From contig NW_003110477.1 in the NCBI RefSeq assembly GCF_000003605.2, forward strand, positions 80,959 to 111,932: a stretch of 30,974 bases of DNA. Direction: 5' to 3'. Shown one piece after another: positions 20,936-30,932 of this stretch; position 1 is the first letter of the stretch, and each line of letters begins with the position of its first letter. A model generated the notes under the pieces. It worked only from the letters and a program-made list of their open reading frames with translations, did not search any database and was not told the origin of the DNA. Source of the DNA: Saccoglossus kowalevskii (taxonomy: Eukaryota > Hemichordata > Enteropneusta > Harrimaniidae). A program made the position numbers and the translations under genes.

Positions 20936-21760
20936 TATGTCAGAACTTACATTGTTTTATTCACAGGACGTGATATTCCATTGGTCTAGAGTGTGTAGTG
21001 TATTAATGTTCCTCTGAGATTCAGCTTAGCTTTTCATGTTGATCGTCGATTTGATGTACATTGTTTTTAGTTTAGGCACACAGTGGCACATTTCCAGCTT
21101 TAATTTTGTGACGCCAACAATGTGATATACCATGTAATATCCCCTTGGCGGGGAATATGCTATTTAATATCCATTTATATTCAATGTCATGTGACTGACC
21201 CTTAACCAATCACAGGATGTGTAGCAACAATGATAATGTGAGATATGATAAACTTAATTAATATACATAAGCTCATACTACTCATTCAACTAAGGGTGTA
21301 AATCTTTTCATGTTCAAAAACCTGGGTGTGTGCTAAACTCGGAGGTATGTGCTAAATTAGTCACCAAACGTCTTTGCGATTTGCGTATAACATGGAGTTA
21401 CCAATTAAAGTGAGACAGACTTAGTATTAATGGTATTCCAGTAAATTACTTCAGAATTTGTCTTCAAATAAAAACGTTGTTGTAAACATTTCAGGTTTTG
21501 TGCAGTGGTGGTTATTATTATCTAATCAAAGAGCGTTTCTTCTAAGCAAAGGGTCTAATATAAAAAAAATAGATATGACATGCCACCAATTAGGTCTTCA
21601 TTATAAGTAATTATATTATAGCATTATCAATACCAGTGGATTTTATGACGTCATTACAGCAGATTATTTGCGATAATGTATCCCTTTTTTGAGCATCAAG
21701 GCCCCATACCATTGATATGAATACAATGTTGTTTTCGAAAAGGAATCAAATGGAAACTAT

Positions 21761-22221
21761 TTAAAAAGAATAGTTGTTAGATAACAAGAATTTAATACTA
21801 AAATCGGCATCAAATAAATTGATCCATTGCCAATAACATCGGATTTCAATATCTAAATCCGACAATTTTGTTAGGACATCGTCGTCTGCTCTGTAAACTA
21901 AAGCGCGTTCGATCGCAGTGTTCCATGTAGTAGAACGCGCGCTTCTAGATTCCTTGACGGATTCCGTTGTTGTGGTTGTGGCCTCCTGACCAGGTCGCTC
22001 GATCATATCGATGAACTAAGGTTAACCCAGGGTGATTTGTCTGAGCAAATGCGATAAACGAAGTGGGAGTATATCACCAGAGCGCAAATCAACATCATGA
22101 TGATTGGCGATTTAAGGTATTCATGCACTGTTTTCAGGTCATTATGAAAATAATTTTGATCCGCGAAGCTATGATCTATGTCAAAAACATTGTTGGTGAC
22201 CCCACTCATTAACTTGAACAT
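21761..22221 (-). other. Two adjacent unassigned open frames
   Basis: The downstream frame (21761-22006) is charged, with ESVKESRSARSTTWN and RADDDVLTKLSDLDIEIRC. The upstream frame (22003-22221) holds a hydrophobic segment IIMMLICALVIY. They touch at 22003-22006 in different frames. The first has a coding-like composition compared with its AT-rich surroundings, but I recognise no family. They may be remains of the same inserted gene as the RecQ and PHD fragments just upstream on this strand, but nothing in the sequence proves it. Confidence 0.25.
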
Positions 22222-22282
22222 GTTATTTGTACTGGATTATCCTGATAGTGCATTAGTGGTGTTATTCTGTTGTTGGAAAAGT

Positions 22283-22420
22283 GTATACCATATTTGCTCT
22301 ATTAGAGACGCATGAAGAAAACGATGCTTTTAATTGTATATTGTGACTTTGTCTTGTTTAAACCATAAATTCACGTCATTTAGCTTAGTGCATGAACTAC
22401 TAATAGAGCAAATACAGTAC
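22283..22420. repeat. Short element with about 30-bp imperfect inverted ends (MITE-like)
   Basis: The left arm, GTATACCATATTTGCTCTAT onward (22283-22314), is the reverse complement, with a few mismatches, of the right arm 22391-22420, which contains CTAATAGAGCAAATAC. The element would be about 138 bp with an AT-rich centre. A third copy of the right arm occurs at 22731-22760 in direct orientation. Confidence 0.5.
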
Positions 22421-22730
22421 CCGCGTCAACGAAAACCAGTTTTGAGCATACATGTATTATCATTCATGTTGTATATTTGTAGTGGCTAAAATATGAGTTT
22501 ATTAGCTTTCTTGACGAATGGGAAAAAGAGTGTTTGGCAACACCTAAGCTGTCTCTTACTGATAAGAAGAAGATGTGCCTCAGCAGAGAGACTGTGAAAA
22601 GGTACATAATTATATGTTAGTGTTCATATCACATTATATAAGAGAACAATGCTGTAATTTGAGGCATGTCAATGGTGAAAATATGTGATGTTTTGATACT
22701 TGGATTCAGTTCACTACTTTTGGCGATTCA

Positions 22731-22760
22731 CTTCTAATAGAGCAAATACTAGTATAGTAC
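22731..22760 (+). repeat. Extra copy of the inverted-end motif
   Basis: CTAATAGAGCAAATAC is repeated exactly, followed by a similar GTAC end, in the same orientation as 22391-22420. Confidence 0.55.
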
Positions 22761-23099
22761 TGTTCATTGATTGCATATCAAATGAAGTTGGAAATGGTTC
22801 ATATAATTGTTGTCTTTATTAAAGATCGAAAGTTGCGCTGAGATTGTTTACTATGTGTTAATGTTTGTGTCGTATGACAAAATTTGCTTTCCTTACATGA
22901 TTTGAGTCATGTGCTTTAGCCCTTTGACTCTTTTCTTAGGCATTATTAACTATTGAGCAACGGTTTTCAATCAATACACTTAATTATACAATGCCTTCTC
23001 ATTCTTTTATTCTAGTTAATTCTTTTGTATTTTTAAACAAATATAGTTGAAATCGAACTATAATTAGAGGTCCCACTAACAAAATATGTTCATATGTAC

Positions 23100-23408
23100 C
23101 TGAACAAATTCTACAGAACCAGTCACCAGCTGATGCTTCTAAACCCAATCAAACACTTGTAATGAAACCATACAACGCCAGTTTCCTCCATCACACATAA
23201 CCATTTCGCCAGTTTCTTTACCAGAACAATAGAAGTAATGATCTTCATCTAAAACTTCTCCCTCTAAATCTGTGATATCATCTGTAATTACTTTGTTTTG
23301 CGAGAGAAATATCCCCAGAAAAAAACATGCATACCGGACTGCATAGAGGACGCCATGTTGTTTACATACGCACTGGTTGCGTTTACGGAAATTACCGATC
23401 TCGTACAA
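23100..23408 (-). pseudogene. PHD-finger fragment with two frameshifts
   Basis: From 23408 the frame runs into DLEGEVLDEDHYFYCSGKET and GEMVMCDGGN, the start of a PHD zinc finger. The next ligands are in a second frame (VVWFHYKCLIG), and the last pair are in a third (EASAGDWFCRICSG). The segment ends at a possible donor, CAG/GTACAT. Order and spacing fit the C4HC3 PHD fold, which reads histone tails. The first cysteine is Phe (YFYC). Two single-base shifts within 60 bases suggest a pseudogene or low-quality sequence. Confidence 0.6.
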
Positions 23409-23580
23409 ATACGGCCGAAGCCACCTAATTAATTATTCATGTGAGTTAAAACCACGTAATCCTATTACGCTCATCGTCCGCCTGCACGGTGTTGCTCCGT
23501 TCGAACACCCCTCCCTCCACAACACCTTGCGGTAATTCTATCCATAACTGTGTATGTCACGTGGTTGCGCGATAGAAAGT

Positions 23581-23980
23581 TTACCGACCAATAGAAAGTT
23601 TGTTACAATGACTACCAAAAAGCGATTGGGGCTTTGCATTTTTGTTGTCTTCATCTTCGGCTTCGTTTCTGTCAATGTATGTTGCAGTGACACCATGAGC
23701 TTTGAGGAATAACACCTTCTTTTCTATAATACTCAACAGTGGTGACAACACTATTACCACGCACGATGGTCGCAAGGCTGGTAAAGCATAGTAACATAAT
23801 GATTTACCATTTCCAGTACGACTAAAACGAACACATCAGACTCGGAACTAAGTACCCTGAACGGCTTTTGTCCGAATATTGTATTGCCTCGACATCCACT
23901 GCAAGCCAACGCGGCTTCCACTGTGCGAGCATTTTCACCGCCTGGCAACCATGAAAACAAAGGCCAAAACAGTACTTTGG
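23581..23980 (-). pseudogene. RecQ-like helicase fragment with frameshift
   Basis: One frame reads ARTVEAALACSGC and FRVLSSESDVFVL. About one base off, the continuation is RTGNGKSLCYYALPAL (motif I, with Asn for the usual Ser/Tyr before GKS), followed by RPSCVVIVLSPLLSIIEKKV (motif Ia region) and LKAHGVTATYI. It stops at 23581. Motif II and later motifs are missing. It belongs to the same broad family as the fragment at 19089 but on the opposite strand, and the two are different in sequence. The PHD fragment lies about 170 bases downstream on the same strand. Confidence 0.68.
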
Positions 23981-24600
23981 GATGGTTGTTGACACCCACT
24001 GAACCGTGTAACAAGATTACCTCTGCATATGCAACATATTTAAATTTGGTTTAGGATTTCTTTAAAGTTAAGTTTGTGCTTTTTTTTCGATTTTAGCTAT
24101 TTTCAACGGCTTTTCGACAGGCGTTCCACAGCAGCTCGCGCAGAGCCCATAGAAATACATGACAGAGTGGTGCGCGTCTTTAAAGCGTCTTGTGACTTAG
24201 CTCCGCCCCGACAATGTTGATAGCTTGGCCAAGCGCATTGATGAAAGAAGCAATATGATTGGCTGTTGGTAAACTGATTCCAAACTGTAAGGGCATTGTC
24301 ACATACACATATTCCTAATGAAATACTTCAAGGTGATAGTGGAGTGCTTCGCCGGAACATTCACCTTGACAATTCAAGATGAATACGCTAAGCTGGGACT
24401 GCTAATTACAGTGCAAATAGCGGCGATGCACGTTGAAACAATTGGTAAAAGACGGACCTATCTCCATTCTTATTACGTCCATGATAAACCTATTCGTGAA
24501 TATTGTAAAAACAGGTGGTCATACAAGTGCATTGCGGATGTGTAGGACAAGATTTTTGGGAATTATTAACTGTTTTGTAAACTGACAATGTTACCCACAA
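23981..24600. other. Less AT-rich flank of the RecQ fragment, no gene assigned
   Basis: The stretch 24100-24260 is GC-richer than its surroundings and could be the old 5' flank of the minus-strand RecQ fragment. A plus-strand 75-residue frame at 24318-24545 has no family I recognise. Confidence 0.3.
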
Positions 24601-24635
24601 CCCGCCCCCCCCCAAAAAAAAAACAAAAAAAAAAC
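24601..24635. repeat. Poly-C/poly-A low-complexity tract
   Basis: It is a run of C followed by two runs of A, with no further structure. Confidence 0.9.
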
Positions 24636-24886
24636 TGCTCCTTCTCTCTGGCAGTCGTTGAAATTTTGTTGACGTGTGTATTAAATCTATAAATAACAAC
24701 TGGTATGTATTTTTTTTCGATAAGCCATTTAATTTACATTCAACGACATTAAAGCAAATTTGGATAGCATTGTATATAAGAAATCTACAAATTCTCTTTC
24801 TACCAGCGATATCGATTTAACATATATACGTTCACACCATACAATTATAGTTCCCGTCTGGTCATTTAAAGTGTACACTGCCTAGC

Positions 24887-24893
24887 TCAGCAA
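24887..24893 (-). pseudogene. Copy A exon 7: Ser-Cys-stop tail
   Basis: After TTTTTATTGTAG, the first T completes AGT (Ser), then TGC and TGA. The same Ser-Cys end in copy B supports both. A weak ATTAAA polyadenylation signal on the minus strand lies about 160 bases further on. Confidence 0.55.
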
Positions 24894-25006
24894 CTACAAT
24901 AAAAAATAAAAATTAATACATATATGTTATTGTTTTGATATTAAACTATTCTTATTGATGATCGGTGACAGAGTCTTAAATAATTTTATCATGAGTTTAA
25001 CATTAC

Positions 25007-25299
25007 CTTCCAGGAATGATCCAGCTATTCCCGAATTTATTTACGTCACTGGTTGTCTTCATCGTTCCATCTGGCATTCTCATTTGCATATCATTATCTG
25101 GATTTTCATCAGCATTGCCCAATAATCCATATACTTTGCCAAATATGGATGCATCAAGAGTTGGCACCGCGCGTCCTCTGCCATTCCACAATAATGTAAA
25201 TTTGGAGTCAAGGCTGATTTTCACATGTTCATCATATTTGTCAACCTTTATTCTGCCATTTGTCCAAGGGAAGGGCGAGTCTATTTCATTGCCGTTCAC
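25007..25299 (-). pseudogene. Copy A exon 6: VWD C-terminal half
   Basis: Its 97 open codons start VNGNEIDSPFPWTNGRIKV and include LLWNGRGR, FGKVYGLLGNADENPDND and NKFGNSWIIPG. The length is identical to copy B. The conserved Cys before GL is Tyr. It lies downstream of the exon 5 stop, yet the frame is intact. Confidence 0.8.
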
Positions 25300-26503
25300 C
25301 TATGTACCAAAAACACAAATAGAATAAGTAAAGCAACCAATATGGACACACAACAGAGCTTGTTTTACCATGCCATAATTTATATTCAAAATTTAATATC
25401 AATTCATATTTTCCCTGATACTTACGCTGGATCCATTGGCCACCTCTTCAGTGCGATATGTTGATTTAAATTTGCCTTTAAGTTTTACTTGCATTGACAT
25501 TCTGTCTCGGACTTAGATTTGAACTCCCCATTGCATTGAAATTTTGAATATAATTTGCATTGATAGTTTGAGTTAGTTACTTTGTTGAGTGTTTGACTTG
25601 AATAAATTATGTATTGGATTAGAGAAACGAACAACAATTTGATGAACATTATTAGCTTTTTTTGTGTAATTGGATGGATTGATTTCTTGGGCCTTACAAT
25701 ATATTTATGACATTGTGTTTCACGTAATAGTTTTTTTTTACATTTTCTAAATACAAAAAATAATTAATGCAAGATAAAATCTTTGCGAACTGTACGAGAG
25801 ACGTGGATGATAAACATATTATTTTTATGCATATCAATTACTAAAGCCTACTGACTAGAAGTCGTTACATAAAAGCGTACAGTGACTTTCCGACAGAACT
25901 CCTGTCTGTTGTTAAATAAGATCCATTTAATATGTCATTGTACCCAGGGTTTGTCATGCCTGCTAAAAAATGTTCTACATCCGTATTTGTTCCAGATTTG
26001 TAGACATTTTAGTTTACATGACTGTTTAAGTCTTCAGTGCGGTGGCTATATTTCTGACAAGACACACGTCGGTTGTTCTACAATACCGTTCCTGCATGGA
26101 GATTGGCACATTCCATCACATGCAAAAGTGATGGTACTTCAATAGAAACATTTTTAGGCTGACGGTGTGTGGAACTATTTTGTGACAAAAACAGCGCAGG
26201 AGCCCTAATTATCCAATAAAAATATATTCATTTATATATCATATTGTTCACTAATTGCCATTTGTTTTCTACAATTTATTTTTGTATTGATTGTATATTA
26301 ATATATTCTTTAGATTTGTTATGAAATGAGACTATTTCATACTGATCCTTTGATTTCCATATTTTTTGGCAATAAAAGCTGTCATTCATTGATATTGTTA
26401 CATGGTAATACGCGATATAAATAATAATGTTTGGGAGGTTTTAACCTGTGTAACGTTAATAATGATGATTCCTACTACATGCAGTACAATGTATTTCACT
26501 CAC
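25300..26503 (-). other. Intron between VWD exons of copy A
   Basis: No coding domain or known repeat was recognised. Open frames here are short and without motifs. Confidence 0.45.
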
Positions 26504-26742
26504 ATAGACATTTCTACCAATTGTCGTTGTAACCGCATTTCCATCTGCATATACTATTACATCATAAACACCGGTTTTGTTTACGGCTTCAACATAGCGA
26601 TGTCTAACAGCAACAACAAATGTAGGCACATGAATGCACTCTTGAAATAATACATAAGAACAACCTGCATGTCCGTCAAACTAAAATTTCACTCCATCAA
26701 AGCTGTGGTACAGAGGATCGCGAAAAACACCACCAAACAACC
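26504..26742 (-). pseudogene. Copy A exon 5: VWD N-terminal half with in-frame TAG
   Basis: It is 239 bases, equal to copy B. It reads FRDPLYHSFDGVKF, stop, FDGHAGCSYVLFQECIHVP, then VRHRYVEAVNKTGVYDV. About two thirds of its residues match copy B, with a long block identical apart from isolated changes. GDP is RDP here. The open sequence after the stop argues that the stop is recent or a sequence error. Confidence 0.75.
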
Positions 26743-27034
26743 CTAAAGAAAGAAACGGCCATAATATTAATGTAGTGATTTTTATATGCACAATCTGTAT
26801 GTTATACTTATATGGAGCGTGAATGCAAATTTTGTGTTTATTATCCTTCATGATTTCATTAGCTTGGCTTTGTAATATTTGCTTACGATGTATGTTTTGA
26901 TTATTGGCAATTTTAGATACTCCTGCTAGCAGTCTTATGGATTGGTTCCAAGAAAAGTGCAATTTTACTGTGTTTTGAATGTAACTTGGATATTGTAACG
27001 AGGAGGGTTGTACAAGTGGTGATTATTTTCAACG

Positions 27035-27253
27035 GTGCCATGTATAGGAAGATCAGGTAGACGGATAAACCAGAAGATAATGCAACTGGGTGGTGATATT
27101 ATAACAATAACTGGAGTGCAGGATAGAATGGTACACGACGCCAAAAACGTCTTGATCAAACAATTATATTCTAGTAACGTTTCGGGGATGATGAAAATAC
27201 CCCTTCCAGTTAACTTGGCTATGTTTAAACAATTTGGTACCCATATTTTTTAA
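27035..27253 (+). pseudogene. KH-domain-like fragment inside the copy A intron
   Basis: The plus-strand frame reads CIGRSGRRINQKIMQLGGD, then IITITGVQDRMVHDAKNVLI, matching the KH pattern I-G-x2-G-x2-I...G-x-x-I-x-I-x-G-x4-V-x2-A that binds single-stranded nucleic acid. It starts after an in-frame stop at 27020 and ends at 27253, with no splice-linked neighbours noted. It is antisense to copy A. A retro-copied or transposon-borne fragment is plausible. The family call is by motif only. Confidence 0.35.
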
Positions 27254-28502
27254 AGAACATACAACTCCATGGAAGCGTTGATTTCATCATGATGGCTGCA
27301 ATCCTAGCGTTTATTATTGAATTTATGGTTTGTTATGATAGTGTGTTGGATGATTAGTTTCGGAGTGTATAATATGTTTAATAAATATTTCACTTACGGC
27401 TAAAAATATTCCTATTGTGTTCTAAAAAAAAGAAAACACATTTTAATTAAATTTAATTAGCATTTTACTACATGCATCATATACGTAATATTTACCCAGT
27501 ATTGTAACGCTGATAACATTTACTATTCGTTTCGAAATGATTGCCAATCAGAGTGTGCATTACATTACAAATTATACAAAAAACATGACAACATGTTAAC
27601 TGCATTGCGTGTTGTCAGTGGCCTACCGCTGCCGATGATGAATATATCTTTAGAATGTACAGTATAAATATAACCATTTTCATTAGAAAGCACACATCCC
27701 TGCGCGCTCACCAAACAATGTATCAGCCAATCAACAATGTATCAGAGCATGGATGTAATTCTATTGCAATTGCAAATATGTACGTTGTAAAACAGTAAAA
27801 TATATCAACGGTATTAAAAATGTGACAACAACAAAAAAGAAAGAAATACCCATTGTTAACCGATACGCTTGCAAGCAAGGGGAAACAAACCGAACCATTA
27901 GGTAGTGGCAGTGAGAACTTCTTTTTAATTATAATATCAAAACATGACAAATGTAATATTTATACAGTGGTAACTTCACATGACAGACATCGACAGTGTT
28001 GTAAGTGCGTCATAATTGTGTTTATGTTATTAATAATATTTTGGTTTGTTCCAAAATGACGGCCGGTTGATTATTTGCAACGATGCATACAAACGTGAAC
28101 AAAATAAACTTTACATTCCAGAATTGTTTTCGTATACTTGTTCGTTCGTACAGTGGTGTTGTCATATTATAACATACATGTGTAACAAATCGATCAATGA
28201 GAACGTTGCAATTCATCAATTGGTGTTATGTTTCGGAGTAATGTGTATGAAACAATGACAGTACACTAAGAAGGTATTTGAAATACAACTGACGAAAAAC
28301 ATATATACTGAGGGCAATGTTAACGTCACTAAAGTTTAGTTTTTTCTTGAAGGTCAAAGTTTATTATTTGCTTTGGTATTACCTGCCCATGTATGAAATT
28401 ACTCAAGGACATGGTTGTGTCACAATTGGACATTTAAAGTCTAGATTATGTAAAATCTAAAATAATGTAAAATATTCGCATATAGTGTATACTGTTACTC
28501 AC

Positions 28503-28631
28503 TTTTGCAGCATATATCAGTACATGTACATACGCCTGTTCTACGTGGACGTTCCTGAAAAGGGTTGCAAGATGTGATTGGGAAAATAAGCAAAGGTCGG
28601 CATGTTCCACCCATTAAGCCACAGGCCAAAT
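28503..28631 (-). CDS. Copy A exon 4: defensin-like domain, lengthened, seven cysteines
   Basis: Between CTCATCTAG and GTGAGT, 42 whole codons read from LACGLMGGTCRP to CTDICCK in phase 1-1. Spacing is C-x6-C-x10-C-x12-C-x5-CC, with one extra cysteine between the fourth and fifth. The loop between cysteines 2 and 3 carries the added hydrophobic residues (RPLLIFPITSC instead of RPFC). The change is exactly 21 bases, so the frame is kept. Confidence 0.62.
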
Positions 28632-29882
28632 CTAGATGAGACAAAAATGTTATGCTTATTAATAACGAGCAGCCACTTCTGGGCACGTACATATGACATT
28701 TATTAAACACTGATATAAATAATATCAGGCTTTTGGCGTCTGACCTATCATTCTATCCATATTTGCAACTTGTTGGAAATAACAGGAAAAAAAAAAACTT
28801 TTCTAGGTGCAAGAGTCAATCCTAAATATTTAGCTTCATACAAATGCATTGAAGGAAATAATGTGATGGTATAATCATTTGGTCTGATTTTGAGTCACGG
28901 GTGAGGTGTTTTCTGGAAATATATTCAAACCAGAATCAAATACAAATTACTCTTATAAACAATGTTACAAGAAGAAGTGCTTTAGGCCCATCAAAACATA
29001 GCTTAAAGGTTAGCACTGACCACATCTTACGTTCTTCTCGTCATATAAAGTAATTATAATTTTTAATAATCAGTTGCTCACTAAAAAAATGGAAGTATTT
29101 TGTAGTTTGGTTTGAGGTTTTAATCATAATTGTTTTTTATCACTTGATCAGCATGGTGCTAAACTCAAGTCTACATATGTGCATTTGATATGTTTTTGAA
29201 GTAAAAAATAAAATAAACTTTGTAGTTTATATGTATATTTACATACTACAATTGATATAATCACACTTTGCAAGTAACCGACAAATTAAACATTCCAAGA
29301 CATAATCTAAATTGATATATAAAAGTTATTTTTAGTGAACTGTTTGATTTAAAATGTTTATATTTTTAAGATTAAAGCGGGGGTGTCATCACCTGCCCAC
29401 GTCCGGGAATTGAGTCCCAACGATAGCAACGCATGCTAAAAACGCAAAAACTAACGGGTAGACTGTTGCACCGTAAAACAATGATACGTTTTGGCCACCT
29501 GACGCATGCACAGGGGACGACTCCTATTAAATATAATAATGTGATTTCCATTATCGCAAGTGCAATTATGGGGCATTATGAATAACACATTTTTTATTAT
29601 TTTGAGAAATGAAATCCATACACAAGGATTCAGATCAGCCAGAATCTGAAAAATATGGGGGGGGGATCATCACAACGTACAGCTATACTATTAGCCCATA
29701 TGCTAATGACAGAACGATTTCACACACTTTTGATATAAGTAGCATTTAAAAATAGTCAGAAATGGACAGACTGCAAAATCCATGATCACTTATTACACTT
29801 TTTTTTCCAATATATAATCATGAACATTTTATATTGAAACAAACAAACTATTTTTGTGTGAATAAATGGCACATCAACTCAC

Positions 29883-29909
29883 CACCTAAATCTCTACTAT
29901 CTTGGATCT
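29883..29909 (-). CDS. Copy A exon 3: 27-nt microexon
   Basis: It reads IQDSRDLG in the same phase as copy B (IQDNRDAG), between TTATCTTTGTAG and GTGAGT. The flanking intron is also recognisably homologous to copy B (for example CGTACAGCTATACTATT near 29677 and its counterpart near 10934). Confidence 0.62.
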
Positions 29910-30382
29910 CTACAAAGATAAACAGAAATTGTTATAGTTTATTCACTTTATTGTTTTTGTATTAGACTTGTATTCAAAAGCAATACAAACGAAACAGTTC
30001 ATTCCCAATGATTGGGCATATCTCCATATCCTGTTTAAGTCCATGATGCAATATGCTTGCTTACAGTTATTACAAATTATTTAAATGTAAACGCATATAA
30101 CGATCAAACCTTTTAGTTTAGCTTAAGCAATTTAAAACATGCATGTTGAGTCTATCATAACAAATTAGCATATACGTTGAATTCTTCAGTTGACTTCGAA
30201 ATGAAACCAGATTGGAAAACAGTACAATGAAATCAGCAGAAGCAGTTTCAAATTGTATAAATTTAACACCACACGAGTATAAAATAGAGGAAATTACAGC
30301 AGACCCAAAACGATCTGACACACTAGATGGAATTGATTCACCACCAACATATTTTTATTTGTCGAAAAAAACATTAACTTAC

Positions 30383-30419
30383 TGACATCTTTTTGAGAGA
30401 TCCATGGTGATTTTGCCTC
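30383..30419 (-). CDS. Copy A exon 2: 37-nt linker exon
   Basis: It reads EAKSPWISQKDV plus one base, between TTATTCTTGCAG and GTAAGT. Intron sequence on both sides aligns with copy C (1-240). The homology stops near 30510, before any signal-peptide exon. Confidence 0.6.
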
Positions 30420-30509
30420 CTGCAAGAATAATAACAGAACTACATTATTTAAATATTAAATTGGAAGCCATGTGTTTGAAAAAAATCGTTGAGTAAGACT
30501 AGTTTTATG

Positions 30510-30932
30510 ATTAGTTGCCTGATATGAATTAATAATATAACCACATCAATATAACAATTAGAGAAAAAAACAGCCAACAATTTGTTATCCACTATTTTTA
30601 AAGAACTTTATAGAAACCATGGTGATGTTGAAATGTCAGTATTAGTAATATGAATCCAGAAAAATTATGTGTGATATTATTTATCTTATCATTTATAAAT
30701 TACAGGAGGATTTAAAAGAACAGTATAAACAGATGATTTCTTCTTACTGGGGAGAGTAAAATACATCTATCGTGCAAAATGTGCATGGCTAATGTCAAGC
30801 GATCAATTAGTCAGCTTTATCTAAATATCTAAACAACAAATTGCAACACAAAATGTGCTGCATATATGCGCTATATGTAATGCATTCAGTGACATTGGAC
30901 CAACATGCATTAATACAACAAGCTTATCATAC
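30510..30932. other. Region where the copy A signal-peptide exon would be expected
   Basis: After 30510 the alignment with copies B and C is lost. I searched the minus strand for the conserved ATGTTACT...GGATCAACACTGCC wording and did not find it. Confidence 0.45.

Larger units (their letters stand above)
24887..30419 (-). pseudogene. Copy A: defensin-VWD paralogue with premature stop and no signal exon seen
   Basis: Exons match copy B one for one: 30383-30419 (37 nt), 29883-29909 (27), 28503-28631 (129), 26504-26742 (239), 25007-25299 (293) and 24887-24893, all with GT-AG sites and matching phases. The defensin-like exon is seven codons longer and has a seventh cysteine. In exon 5 the codon matching AAG of copy B is TAG (26681-26683), 20 residues after the CC pair, so any product would end just past the defensin module. 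The motif VCGLMGN of copy B is VYGLLGN here, losing a conserved cysteine. No signal-peptide exon was found between 30420 and 30933. A pseudogene is most likely. A defensin-only product is possible if an exon 1 exists outside. Confidence 0.7.

Noticed and set aside
21139-21161. Short palindrome AATATCCCCTTGGCGGGGAATAT
   Set aside because: It makes a small hairpin, but there is no neighbouring gene or second copy to give it a meaning.
24318-24545. 75-residue plus-strand frame starting MKYFKVIVECFAG
   Set aside because: It contains no recognisable domain, splice partner or conservation with other parts of the window.
25016-25327. Plus-strand open frame of 103 residues over copy A exon 6
   Set aside because: It is the antisense shadow of the VWD exon, which has splice sites and domain motifs on the minus strand.
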